Source: Hydrogenobaculum sp. Y04AAS1
GTDB taxonomy: Bacteria; Aquificota; Aquificia; Aquificales; Aquificaceae
Direction of reading: 5' to 3'
DNA: 64,000 nucleotides
NCBI RefSeq assembly: GCF_000020785.1
Contig: NC_011126.1
Coordinates: forward strand, 1,116,001-1,180,000
Numbering within the stretch: position 1 is the stretch's first letter; every line of letters begins with the position of its first letter. This document shows positions 7,802 through 15,947 of this stretch, piece after piece. The translations under genes were made by a program, and so were the position numbers. The notes under the pieces are model-generated. The model searched no databases and was not told the DNA's origin. It saw nothing but the letters and a program-made list of their open reading frames with translations.

Positions 7802-9188
7802 TATATTTATATTGGGTGGTGGCTCTGCAGCATTTGCCGCTGCTATAAAAGCCTCTGATATAGGAGCTAGGGTTTTGGTCGCGGAAAACAATATAATAGG
7901 AGGCACGTGCTTAAATAGAGGCTGCATACCTTCTAAATATTTAATAGAAGTTGCCAATACATTTTATACTCCAAATAGAAATCCATTTCCTGGGGTTGAG
8001 TTAGCAACTGGTAATTTAAACATAAGAAATATTATAGAAAAGAAAGAAGAGCTTTTAAAAGAGTTAAGGAAAGAAAAATATTGGAATGTTTTGGAAGCCT
8101 ACCCACAAATAGAATATAGAAATCTTAGGGGAAAGTTTGTGGATGAAGGTACGGCTTTGGTGGGAGAAGATAAAGTAAGCTTCTATAAAGCTATAATAGC
8201 TACCGGTTCAAAACCGCTGATACCTTCTATAAAAGGAATTGAAAAAGTTAGATACTACACCAGCGATAACATATTTAACATAGACCATTTACCTAAACAC
8301 CTAATAATTATAGGTGGAGGGGCCATAGGGCTTGAACTAGGGCAAGCGTTTCTTAGATTTGGCAGCAAAGTAACCATTGTAGAATATTTTCAAGAAATAG
8401 CCATGGCGCAAGAGCCTGAGATAAGAACTAAACTTAAAGAGGTTTTGGAAAAAGAGGGTATTAGCATATTGACAAATGCAGAGATTACCAACATATGGGA
8501 AGAAGATGGACAAATAACGCTGGAGCTAAAACATGAAGAAAACAAAACAACAATTCATGGTACAGATTTGCTAATAGCAACGGGCAGAGAACCAAATACA
8601 AAAGATATAGGCTTAGAAGCAACAAGTGTAATGACAAGCACAAGAGGTTTTATACAAGCTAACGAATTTATGCAAACTACCAACGAAAATATCTATGCGG
8701 CAGGAGATTGTGTTGGAAAGATGATGCTTGTAACAGTAGCGGCTATGGAAGGAGGGATAGCAGCTGAAAACGCCTTATTAGGAAACAAGAAAAAAGCAGA
8801 TTATCTTTCAGTCCCAAATGCAATATTTACGTATCCAGAAGTCGCTAGAGTAGGTATGGGTGAGTTAGAAGCTAGAAAGCAAGGATTAGAGGTTGAGGTC
8901 AGAACACTTGATCTTTCTAAAGTACCCAGAGCAGCTCTTAGCTTACAAACAGAAGGTTTAATAAAGATGATAGTAGAGAAAAATACTAGAAAAATTATTG
9001 GGGTCCATATACTTGCCCCTCATGGAGCTGAGGTAATACATAAAGCTGTATTGTCAATAAAATATGGGTTTACTATAGAAGATATCATACAAAGCATTGA
9101 TGTATACCCTACTCTCTCAGAAGCGATAAAACTTTGCGCTCAATCCTTTAAAAAGGACATATCTAAGCTTTCATGTTGCGCTGAATAG
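7794..9188 (+). CDS. merA: Mercuric reductase
   Basis: FAD-dependent NAD(P)H enzyme reducing Hg(II) to Hg(0) in the cytoplasm. About 464 residues. An N-terminal FAD-binding GGGSAAFAAA motif is followed by the redox-active disulfide GTCLNRGCIPSK, then a second Rossmann GGGAIGLELG and the AAGDCVG FAD motif. The C-terminal tail ends SCCAE; this vicinal Cys pair is the mark that separates MerA from dihydrolipoamide dehydrogenase, though the active-site spacing CLNRGC looks lipoamide dehydrogenase-like. I chose the ATG at 7794 because it starts directly before the FAD motif and overlaps the upstream stop; the longer frame from 7743 has no support. Last gene of the mer operon. Confidence 0.9.
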   Translation: MHDIFILGGGSAAFAAAIKASDIGARVLVAENNIIGGTCLNRGCIPSKYLIEVANTFYTPNRNPFPGVELATGNLNIRNIIEKKEELLKELRKEKYWNVLEAYPQIEYRNLRGKFVDEGTALVGEDKVSFYKAIIATGSKPLIPSIKGIEKVRYYTSDNIFNIDHLPKHLIIIGGGAIGLELGQAFLRFGSKVTIVEYFQEIAMAQEPEIRTKLKEVLEKEGISILTNAEITNIWEEDGQITLELKHEENKTTIHGTDLLIATGREPNTKDIGLEATSVMTSTRGFIQANEFMQTTNENIYAAGDCVGKMMLVTVAAMEGGIAAENALLGNKKKADYLSVPNAIFTYPEVARVGMGELEARKQGLEVEVRTLDLSKVPRAALSLQTEGLIKMIVEKNTRKIIGVHILAPHGAEVIHKAVLSIKYGFTIEDIIQSIDVYPTLSEAIKLCAQSFKKDISKLSCCAE

Positions 9189-9196
9189 ATTTGCCT

Positions 9197-9210
9197 ATGA
9201 TATATATCAT
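9197..9210. promoter_or_regulatory. Crp/Fnr-type perfect palindrome downstream of merA
   Basis: ATGAT-ATAT-ATCAT, a perfect 14-bp palindrome of the same type as those at 6859 and 19704. It lies nine bases after the merA stop and about 80 bases before the Crp-type HTH remnant at 9290. No good -10 is seen at the class II distance. Confidence 0.4.
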
Positions 9211-9289
9211 ATATATTATGTAATTTTATCACTGAACTAAAGAGTTCTAAAGTTTATCTTAAAAGCATCAACCTATATGAGGTAGCTTT

Positions 9290-9414
9290 ATGAAAAAGCT
9301 TATCATGGCAGCGGAACTAAAAGCGTTTGCTAATCTAGGCTTTTAAAAGAATTAGAAAAACAAGGACTTTTAGAATTAAAAAGAGGGAAAATACACATAA
9401 GAGGCGATTTATAA
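9290..9414 (+). pseudogene. Remnant of a Crp/Fnr-family regulator C-terminal HTH
   Basis: A GAGG-preceded ATG at 9290 opens a short frame, MKKLIMAAELKAFANLGF, ending at a TAA. Shifting frame there gives SRLLKELEKQGLLELKRG followed by KIHIRGDL and a stop. Together they resemble the start and end of a Crp-type winged helix (an A-E-L-A-F-A-N-L helix, then S-R-L-L-K-E-L-E-x-x-G-L-x-x-x-x-x-G-K-I-x-I). The middle of the recognition helix and the whole sensor domain are missing, so it is a deletion and frameshift remnant. It sits next to a Crp/Fnr-type palindrome (9197-9210). Confidence 0.5.
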
Positions 9415-9433
9415 AAATAAAAAAGACAGTTTT

Positions 9434-9442
9434 TGGTAAAAT
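9434..9442 (+). promoter_or_regulatory. Extended -10, valS
   Basis: TGgTAAAAT, ending eight bases before the valS ATG; no ribosome-binding site, so a leaderless or near-leaderless message is predicted. Confidence 0.55.
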
Positions 9443-9450
9443 AGTAGTTT

Positions 9451-12423
9451 ATGAAGGATTATATACCAAAAGATATTGAACAAGAAGTTTTGGAAAACTG
9501 GATTAAGTCAAATATATATACTGTTAAAAGCCCGAAAAAGGCTTTTAGTATGGTGATACCACCACCAAACGTCACTGGTTCTCTTCACATAGGACACGCT
9601 TTAAACATCACCATCCAAGACATAATGGCAAGGTTTAAAAGAATGCAAGGCTACGATGTAGTATGGGTGCCAGGATTTGATCATGCTGGTATAGCCACTC
9701 AGTTTGTGGTGGAAAGAGAGCTTTCAAAAGAAAATAAATCAAGACTTGAAATAGGAAGAGAAGAATTTTTAAAAAGAGTATGGCAATGGGTTTATAAATC
9801 AAGAGACAACATCAAAAACCAAGTAAAAAGATTAGGGGCTTCTGTAGATTGGTCAAGAGAACGCTTTACGATGGACGAAGGCTTTTCAAGAGCCGTAAGA
9901 CATGCTTTTAAAAAACTCTACGAAGAAGGCCTTATAAAAAAAGACACATACATTATAAACTGGTGTCCAAAAGATCTGACGGCTCTTTCTGATTTGGAAG
10001 TAGAACATGAAGAAGAAAAAGGAAAACTTTATTACATAAAATACCCAGTATTAGATAGCACCGAATATATAATTGTAGCCACTACAAGACCAGAAACGAT
10101 GCTTGGAGACGTGGCGGTGGCTGTAAATCCAAACGACGAAAGATACAAACACCTTATAGGTAAAAAACTAAAACTTCCTTTGGTAGATTGGCAAAGAGAA
10201 GATATGTCTGGTAACCAAGTAAGCCCCGAAATACCAGTTATAGCAGATGAGTTTGTGGATATGGAGTTTGGTACAGGGGCCGTTAAGATCACACCAGCCC
10301 ACGATCCAAACGACTACGAAGCAGGTTTAAGACAAAACCTTCCCATAGTAAAAATAATGGATGAAAAGGCAAAACTTACAAAAAACGCCGGTAGATTTGA
10401 AAGTTTAGACAGATACGAAGCAAGGCAAAAAATAGTAGAAGAGCTTAAGAGTTTAGGGCTTTTAGAAAAAGAAGAAGAGCACATCCATGCTGTTGGAAAA
10501 TGCTATAGATGTAAAACCACTATAGAACCCATGGTATCCACCCAGTGGTTTTTAAAAGTCTCTGATAAAAAAGATGAGTTTTTAGAGGTTGCTAAAAGCC
10601 AAAAAACGAGGTTTATACCACCAAACTGGGAGAAAAACTACAACGAGTGGATGGAGAATATAAAAGATTGGTGCATATCGCGCCAAATATGGTGGGGACA
10701 TAGAATACCAGTATGGGAATGTGAGGATTGCAAAAACGAATCTATCTATACCGATGAAGATTTTAACTACGTCCAAGATAAACTTATTTTTAATCTTTTG
10801 GCAGATGGTAAGATAAAAAAGGTTTTTACACCAAAAGAAATAGACGATGTTTTAAACGGTAAGAATTTTGTACACCCTCATATGAGTAGCCTTGATTTTT
10901 ACAAACGTTTTGCTTACAAAAAATACTATTCTACGGGCATAAACGAGTTTTCTATATGGCAATACGTGGCCACCAGAAGAGACTTATATAAATATTACAA
11001 AGATATAAAAAGTTTTGAGATGATCTTAAAATGTAAACACTGTGGTTCTACAAACATAAAACAGATAGAAGATGTGCTTGATACATGGTTTTCATCCGCT
11101 TTATGGCCCTTTGGAGTCTTTGCTTGGCCAGAGCCAAATCACGATTTAGATGCTTGCTATCCAAATAGCCTTTTGGTAACGGCTTTTGACATACTCTTTT
11201 TCTGGGTGGCTCGCATGATCATGATGAGCAAGATGCTAAACGACAAAGAACCCTTCAAAGATGTCTACATACATGCTCTTATAAGAGATGAAAAAGGCCA
11301 AAAGATGTCAAAAACCAAAGGAAACGTCATAGACCCCATAGATGTAATAGAAAAATACGGAGCGGATAGCTTAAGGTTTACATTGGCTTCTTTAAGCTCT
11401 GCTGTAAGGGATATAAAACTTTCTGAACAAAAGTTTGAAGCAAGTAAGTTTTTTGCCAACAAGATATGGAACGCCGCCAAATTTGTAATATCAAACACCC
11501 CTGAGAATTTTCTCCAAGACATAATATACGGGGATATGTATGAAAAAGAAGATTATTGGATAATCACCGCCCTAAACCTTACCATAGGACAAGTGACCGA
11601 ATACCTTGAACATTATCAGTTTTCCCATGCTGCTCAAAGTATCTACAACTTTTTCTGGAATGAATTTTGCGATTGGTATATAGAGTTTTCAAAAATCCGC
11701 ATATACGAAAAGCCCATAGAAATAAAAGAAGATATGACAGACGAAAAAAAGTCACAGATAGAACAAATAAACAACCAAATCCAAAAGAAAAAACTTACCG
11801 CTTTGGCAGTGCTAAACACCGTCCTATCAAAAGCTCTAAGACTTTTACACCCTTTTATGCCATTTATTACAAGCTACATACACGACAAGACCATCTTTAA
11901 CGACAAAGATATATCTTTAAAAGAGTTTCCAGCTTTTGATAAAGAAGCTATAGATATTAAAAGCTATGAAACCATAGAAAGACTAAAAAGATTGATTTCT
12001 TTTATAAGAAAGATAAAATCAGATTTTAAGATAGAATCAAAGATAGATATGTATTTTGAAAGCCAAAACTCAAAAGAGTTTTTAGAAGAATTTAAACCCC
12101 ACATAACAAACCTTTGTAAATTAAGCTCCTTTGAAATACCCACGGATAAAACCAACATGCTATCGATACCTTTTGAAGATATAATGCTATATATACCAGA
12201 AAAAGACTTCGACAGAGATGCTCTTTTAAAAGATTACGAGAAAACGCTAAAGGATATAGAAAAGCAACTTTCTATATACAACTCAAAACTACAAAACAAA
12301 AACTTTATAGAAAAAGCTCCGCCCGAAGAAGTGGAAAAAGCAAAAACCACAAAAGAAAAATTAGATAAAGAAAAAGAAAACGTACAAAAGCTTATAGCTA
12401 TATTAAAATCTGGTAAAATATGA
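9451..12423 (+). CDS. valS: Valine-tRNA ligase with a large insertion
   Basis: Class I aminoacyl-tRNA synthetase charging tRNA-Val; 990 residues, longer than the ~880-950 usual. The HIGH motif (PPPNVTGSLHIGHA, ~residue 38), the CP1 editing domain (VATTRPETMLGDVAVAVNP, ~residue 210), KMSKTKGN (~residue 616) and a C-terminal coiled coil are all present. Between the two CxxC pairs of the zinc-binding segment (WECEDC ~422, KCKHCG ~527) there are about 100 residues where relatives have about 20. The insert contains NEFSIWQYVATRRDLYKYY and looks helical. The stop overlaps the next ATG, so the lipoprotein gene is coupled. Confidence 0.97.
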   Translation: MKDYIPKDIEQEVLENWIKSNIYTVKSPKKAFSMVIPPPNVTGSLHIGHALNITIQDIMARFKRMQGYDVVWVPGFDHAGIATQFVVERELSKENKSRLEIGREEFLKRVWQWVYKSRDNIKNQVKRLGASVDWSRERFTMDEGFSRAVRHAFKKLYEEGLIKKDTYIINWCPKDLTALSDLEVEHEEEKGKLYYIKYPVLDSTEYIIVATTRPETMLGDVAVAVNPNDERYKHLIGKKLKLPLVDWQREDMSGNQVSPEIPVIADEFVDMEFGTGAVKITPAHDPNDYEAGLRQNLPIVKIMDEKAKLTKNAGRFESLDRYEARQKIVEELKSLGLLEKEEEHIHAVGKCYRCKTTIEPMVSTQWFLKVSDKKDEFLEVAKSQKTRFIPPNWEKNYNEWMENIKDWCISRQIWWGHRIPVWECEDCKNESIYTDEDFNYVQDKLIFNLLADGKIKKVFTPKEIDDVLNGKNFVHPHMSSLDFYKRFAYKKYYSTGINEFSIWQYVATRRDLYKYYKDIKSFEMILKCKHCGSTNIKQIEDVLDTWFSSALWPFGVFAWPEPNHDLDACYPNSLLVTAFDILFFWVARMIMMSKMLNDKEPFKDVYIHALIRDEKGQKMSKTKGNVIDPIDVIEKYGADSLRFTLASLSSAVRDIKLSEQKFEASKFFANKIWNAAKFVISNTPENFLQDIIYGDMYEKEDYWIITALNLTIGQVTEYLEHYQFSHAAQSIYNFFWNEFCDWYIEFSKIRIYEKPIEIKEDMTDEKKSQIEQINNQIQKKKLTALAVLNTVLSKALRLLHPFMPFITSYIHDKTIFNDKDISLKEFPAFDKEAIDIKSYETIERLKRLISFIRKIKSDFKIESKIDMYFESQNSKEFLEEFKPHITNLCKLSSFEIPTDKTNMLSIPFEDIMLYIPEKDFDRDALLKDYEKTLKDIEKQLSIYNSKLQNKNFIEKAPPEEVEKAKTTKEKLDKEKENVQKLIAILKSGKI

Positions 12424-12926
12424 ATATGGTAAAAAGGCTTTTATTAGTTTTTGGTTTTGGGCTTTTAATAACCTCTTGCGCTCAAGTAGAGGTAAAAAGT
12501 ACAGGTCCCAACAGACTAGAGGAACTCACAAAACCAATTCAAAACATCATACCTAAGAAAAAGCCCCAAAAACCACCACAGCCAAAAGTAGAATCAATAT
12601 ATCCAGTGGATGCAAAACCCGTATACGTTGGTAACAAAGTATACTTTTACACAGAATGCGGATCTATGGTACAAGCAATATCACCAGGTCAGATTATATA
12701 CTCTGGCAAAAGCCTAAAAGCCTACAACTACATAGTCCTTATCAAAACCCCTCAAAACCTGGTGGATGTATATACATACCTTGGTAAAGTTTTTGTAGCA
12801 AAAGGAGATTACGTTAAAAAAGGCGCCATCATCGGAGAAGTGGGTGTAGACCCTATAGACAATGTATGTAAGCTTTTGTATGAGACCAGAAATACAAACG
12901 GTGATATAGTAAATCCGGTGTTTTAA
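12420..12926 (+). CDS. Lipoprotein with degenerate LytM (M23-like) domain
   Basis: A 168-residue predicted lipoprotein: basic N-terminus, hydrophobic core and lipobox LITSC. A Lys/Pro-rich linker (KKKPQKPPQPK) is followed by a LytM-type beta domain (AISPGQIIYSGKSLKAYNYIVLIKT, then VYTYLGKVFVAKGDYVKKG). The zinc-ligand histidines of active M23 peptidases are absent: where LHFE would stand there is LLYET. That suggests an NlpD/EnvC-type amidase activator or structural protein rather than an enzyme. It starts by ATG overlap with the valS stop; an ATG six bases further in is equally possible. Confidence 0.72.
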   Translation: MNMVKRLLLVFGFGLLITSCAQVEVKSTGPNRLEELTKPIQNIIPKKKPQKPPQPKVESIYPVDAKPVYVGNKVYFYTECGSMVQAISPGQIIYSGKSLKAYNYIVLIKTPQNLVDVYTYLGKVFVAKGDYVKKGAIIGEVGVDPIDNVCKLLYETRNTNGDIVNPVF

Positions 12927-12952
12927 GCTTTTAAAAGCTAAAAAATAAGCGG

Positions 12953-12961
12953 TGTTATAAT
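12953..12961 (+). promoter_or_regulatory. Extended -10 of the broken lipoprotein gene
   Basis: TGtTATAAT ending eight bases before the ATG at 12970, no ribosome-binding site. A palindrome AGCTTTTAAAAGCT lies just upstream in the valS-lipoprotein gap. Confidence 0.55.
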
Positions 12962-12969
12962 AAAAATGT

Positions 12970-14329
12970 ATGAAGATTATAAATGCTAAAAATTTATTGG
13001 GTCTGGGTGTTCTTACCGGTGCAAGCCTTGTTTTGTCCTGTGGCGGAGGAGGGTCATCAGGAAATGGCTTTACTCAAAATGGGTATTATACCCTAAGCGC
13101 AAATGCATATGCCAATCCACCGATATATTCTGTAATCACAAATCCAAGCATCGCTATACCACAAGATACTTGGAATATAAACGTATCCCTTGATTACAGT
13201 GGCAACACCTCCACACTTTCAACTACTTACGCTATCATCACATCCTCTTCCATATGTTTTGGCGACCCTACCATACCAGGTAGTCAATGTTCAAATGTGC
13301 CCCTTAACACAAATATATTACCTTTAAACGGCGGTATCCAATAATCTATTACATTTTCTCCCATCTACAAATATGGCATGCTTGGACTCATCGCAAATCC
13401 TTATCAAAACGCTCTTAACGGAAGCAACACGTTCCCTCTTATATCCACACAATCATCAACTATACCATACAGCAGTTATATAACCTTAACACCAAACATA
13501 TCTCCTAATTCAGTGCAGATAAGTTTTATAGCCACGTACCAAGTGCAAACAGCAAACAGCAAACATCACAACATTATCTGTAACGAATACATATAGCGGT
13601 ACCAATTTGGTTAGTTCTTCTAGTTTGGTTTCAAGCACAAGCAGCTCTTCCATGCCTTCTTCTTACACCATTTCTGGCCTTTGCATAGACAACGGAAATG
13701 GAAGTTTTTATCCCCAAGCCTATGGTTTATCAAGCTCTTTAAATATAACTTGTAGCGGTAGTATAAATTATACCAACGGCACTATTTCAGGCTTTTCAGT
13801 AAATTTACCTTCTACTCTCACAGTTTCAAGCACGTATTCATCTATTACAAACAGCTCTTTTACTGCATCTTCTACTACCATAATAGTATCTTCTACTACA
13901 AGCCTTGAAACACTAACAAATGGATATTTAAATCAAAACATCGGCATAAATTACACCGCTTCAAATGGCTCTACCACAGGAAATACCTTTTATACTTATT
14001 TACCACCACCAGCAACAGCAGTTTATTCTTTGTACTATGTACCCAGTAGTATAATAGTAGGAAGCACAACCATACCTTGCTCTCAATCTACTTGCCAAAT
14101 TACCAACACTCCAAATGGATACCTAATGCAAATTCAAAACATACCTTTATCTGGCACAAGCGTATCGGCTGTGGTATCAGAATATATGACCTTTAATCCA
14201 TCCATAACAGTACCAACGCATCAAACAGCTTCTACAATACCTTATACTTTTTATATAACTGTAACCCTACCAGACGGTGATACCATGAGCACATCTTTTA
14301 GCAGCGCTATAACTGTGCAATCGCCGTAA
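12970..14329 (+). pseudogene. Ser/Thr-rich surface lipoprotein gene, broken by a stop and a repeat-linked frameshift
   Basis: The first frame (12970-13344) encodes a lipoprotein signal (LVLSC followed by GGGGSSG) and a Ser/Thr/Asn-rich extracellular sequence. An in-frame TAA at 13342-13344 interrupts it; the same frame then continues to 13596. Around 13545-13565 a triple GCAAACA repeat shifts the frame; with two copies the reading would pass as VQTANITTLSVTNTYSGTN into the third segment (to 14329). The restored product would be about 450 residues. I do not recognise the family. Two independent lesions argue for a decaying gene, but the repeat also looks like a phase-variation switch. Sequencing error is the alternative. 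Confidence 0.7.
13545..13565 (+). repeat. Heptanucleotide tandem repeat (GCAAACA)x3
   Basis: Three perfect copies of GCAAACA inside the broken lipoprotein gene. Each copy changes the frame by one; loss of one copy restores the downstream frame. Confidence 0.85.
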
Positions 14330-14345
14330 GATATGATATAAAACA

Positions 14346-14374
14346 TTGAAATATGCAATATTTATGTTTAGAAT
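14346..14374 (+). promoter_or_regulatory. Promoter of the caspase-like operon
   Basis: TTGAAA (14346-14351), 17-base spacer, TAGAAT (14369-14374). The predicted start near 14381 falls at the AGGAGG ribosome-binding site, so the leader is very short. Confidence 0.6.
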
Positions 14375-14391
14375 ATTTCCAGGAGGTGGCT

Positions 14392-15225
14392 ATGAAAAAA
14401 ATTTATAAGAATAGTTTAGTAATTTCTGTATTGACAACAATAGCTCTGGGGATTGGTTCTCAAGCCTTTGCATCTCAAGCAAGAGCTCTTTTCTTAAGCA
14501 CGGCAGGCGCTCAGGTAACTTATAAAGAAACTAAGAAGACTGAAATTACGCAAAAGGTTTATGCTTATCAACCTAAAGAACACAAAGTATATTATCAAAA
14601 AGCGTCTGAAACAATACCGGCTGGTTTATCTGTGCAAGTAATGAAAGTAAGTAGAAACGGATCGGCTTTTCCTATTGATCCTTCAGTTTATAGATTTAGA
14701 AACGGCGATGAATTTGCAGTATCGTTTGAATCAAACACACCAGGATACGTTAGAGTATACAATATAAATCCATCTGGTGACGTTAGCTATTTAGGCACAT
14801 ATGCTGTACCTGCTTTCATGAGAGTTCAACTTCCTCACTCTGGATATTTTAAGTTTACTGGAGAAAGGGGAAACGAAAAGCTAGTATTTCAACTATATCC
14901 TTGCAAATACAGACAAACCTCTGACCAGAATTATGGAGATGAAGCTTCAAGAAACATAATTTTAACTTCAAATAGCAATAGCTATGGTAGAGTAAGCTAT
15001 ACTGTCTTAAACTCTTTGCCTTCCTGTGAACCCACCCAAAATGGACTCAAGGTAGGTTCTACCGTAGTAGCATACAACGATCCAAACATGTCTAGAAATA
15101 TAGTTTTATCAAACTCAAACGCCCAATACAGCTCTTATGATAGCGAGGCTACATACTACGTATCAAGGATAAATACTGCCAATATAAAACCAATAACGGC
15201 AGTTTTAAACTTCATACATAAATAA
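14392..15225 (+). CDS. Secreted DUF4384-like protein
   Basis: A 277-residue exported protein. The ATG at 14392 follows AGGAGGTGG; a longer frame from 14353 is unsupported. A signal peptide (KKIYKNSLVISVLT...AFA) ends near residue 26. The central segment (RNGDEFAVSFESNTPGYVRV, then NPSGDVSYLGTY) matches the DUF4384 pattern, a beta-rich domain often fused to caspase-like peptidases. Three Cys in the C-terminal half could form disulfides. It is first in an operon whose third gene encodes a caspase-like protease, so the usual fusion appears here as separate genes. The molecular function is unknown. Confidence 0.75.
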   Translation: MKKIYKNSLVISVLTTIALGIGSQAFASQARALFLSTAGAQVTYKETKKTEITQKVYAYQPKEHKVYYQKASETIPAGLSVQVMKVSRNGSAFPIDPSVYRFRNGDEFAVSFESNTPGYVRVYNINPSGDVSYLGTYAVPAFMRVQLPHSGYFKFTGERGNEKLVFQLYPCKYRQTSDQNYGDEASRNIILTSNSNSYGRVSYTVLNSLPSCEPTQNGLKVGSTVVAYNDPNMSRNIVLSNSNAQYSSYDSEATYYVSRINTANIKPITAVLNFIHK

Positions 15226-15245
15226 TTTATTAAGCAGCAAAAGGT

Positions 15246-15251
15246 TATGAT
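15246..15251 (+). promoter_or_regulatory. Possible internal -10 (leaderless start of 15258 gene)
   Basis: TATGAT six bases before the ATG at 15258, within a perfect 13-bp palindrome ATGATAATATCAT (15247-15259) that overlaps the start codon. It would add a second promoter inside the operon. Confidence 0.35.
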
Positions 15252-15257
15252 AATATC

Positions 15258-15947
15258 ATGAGAGCTAACGTTTTAAGATTTTGTTATTTTAGTTTGCTTT
15301 TATCCACTGTATTTAGCCAAATATCTTTTGCGATAAACAACGATAGCTGCAGTTACATGCTTGAACATAGCCCTAAAAATTCTGTGGTCGAAAGCACAGC
15401 TAAAGCTGTAATTGGCGGAGGGCTAATGGGCGCTCTGGCAGGTTTCTCATTATATAAAAAAAATAGAATCAAAGGAGCCCTCTTAGGAGCTTTAGCAGGT
15501 ATGGCAGCTGGAGGTGTTTACTCTTACTATAAAAACCAATATAAGCTTAGGATTTCCCCCGAAGATTTAGCTAAACAAATCAATTACGATTATAAAAGTC
15601 CTTACTTCAGATTTGAAAATATCATAATAGAAGGTAAAACCTTTAGACCAGGACAGTATATACCCACCTTTAGACCAGGGCAGTATATACCTTTGACATT
15701 TAGATTTGATATATTAAAACCTAAAAAACACGAGGTGGCCCTTGTAAGTTACTACGCTACTTTGTACAGAAATAACTTTCCTATATCAAGCTTTTACGAT
15801 ACAATAACATTACCTCAAGGAGGGGTAGCAGATGTATTTGCTATACCTGTGTGCAATGGTGTTATCCCAGGCCATTATATATTATATGTAAGGGCTGTAA
15901 GCTCTGGTATTGAAGATGTAAAAGAGGTGGGATGGACTGTGCAATGA
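15258..15947 (+). CDS. Exported glycine-zipper protein
   Basis: A 229-residue protein not assigned to a named family. A signal peptide ends near AFA at residue 25. Residues ~48-90 form a double glycine-zipper hairpin (IGGGLMGALAGFSLY, then GALLGALAGMAAGGVYSYY) typical of small outer-membrane or channel-forming segments. A beta-rich C-terminal domain begins near residue 118 and carries a nine-residue direct repeat TFRPGQYIP x2 encoded by a 27-bp tandem duplication. There is no ribosome-binding site. Its stop overlaps the start of the caspase-like gene. An envelope location is inferred. Confidence 0.68.
   Translation: MRANVLRFCYFSLLLSTVFSQISFAINNDSCSYMLEHSPKNSVVESTAKAVIGGGLMGALAGFSLYKKNRIKGALLGALAGMAAGGVYSYYKNQYKLRISPEDLAKQINYDYKSPYFRFENIIIEGKTFRPGQYIPTFRPGQYIPLTFRFDILKPKKHEVALVSYYATLYRNNFPISSFYDTITLPQGGVADVFAIPVCNGVIPGHYILYVRAVSSGIEDVKEVGWTVQ
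15639..15692 (+). repeat. 27-bp in-frame tandem duplication
   Basis: Units 15639-15665 and 15666-15692 differ at two positions only (25 of 27 identical) and duplicate the residues TFRPGQYIP. The low divergence suggests a recent event. Confidence 0.9.

Noticed and set aside
9189-9289. A riboswitch or small RNA downstream of merA
   Set aside because: Only the AT palindrome is visible; no stable GC-containing stem or terminator supports an RNA gene.
12926-12939. AGCTTTTAAAAGCT palindrome as a terminator
   Set aside because: AT-rich, seven-base arms without a loop and followed by A-rich sequence; the same string recurs in coding regions.
15247-15259. ATGATAATATCAT palindrome as another Crp/Fnr site
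   Set aside because: The half-sites are separated by three bases, not four, and it overlaps the start codon; better read as a -10 region.
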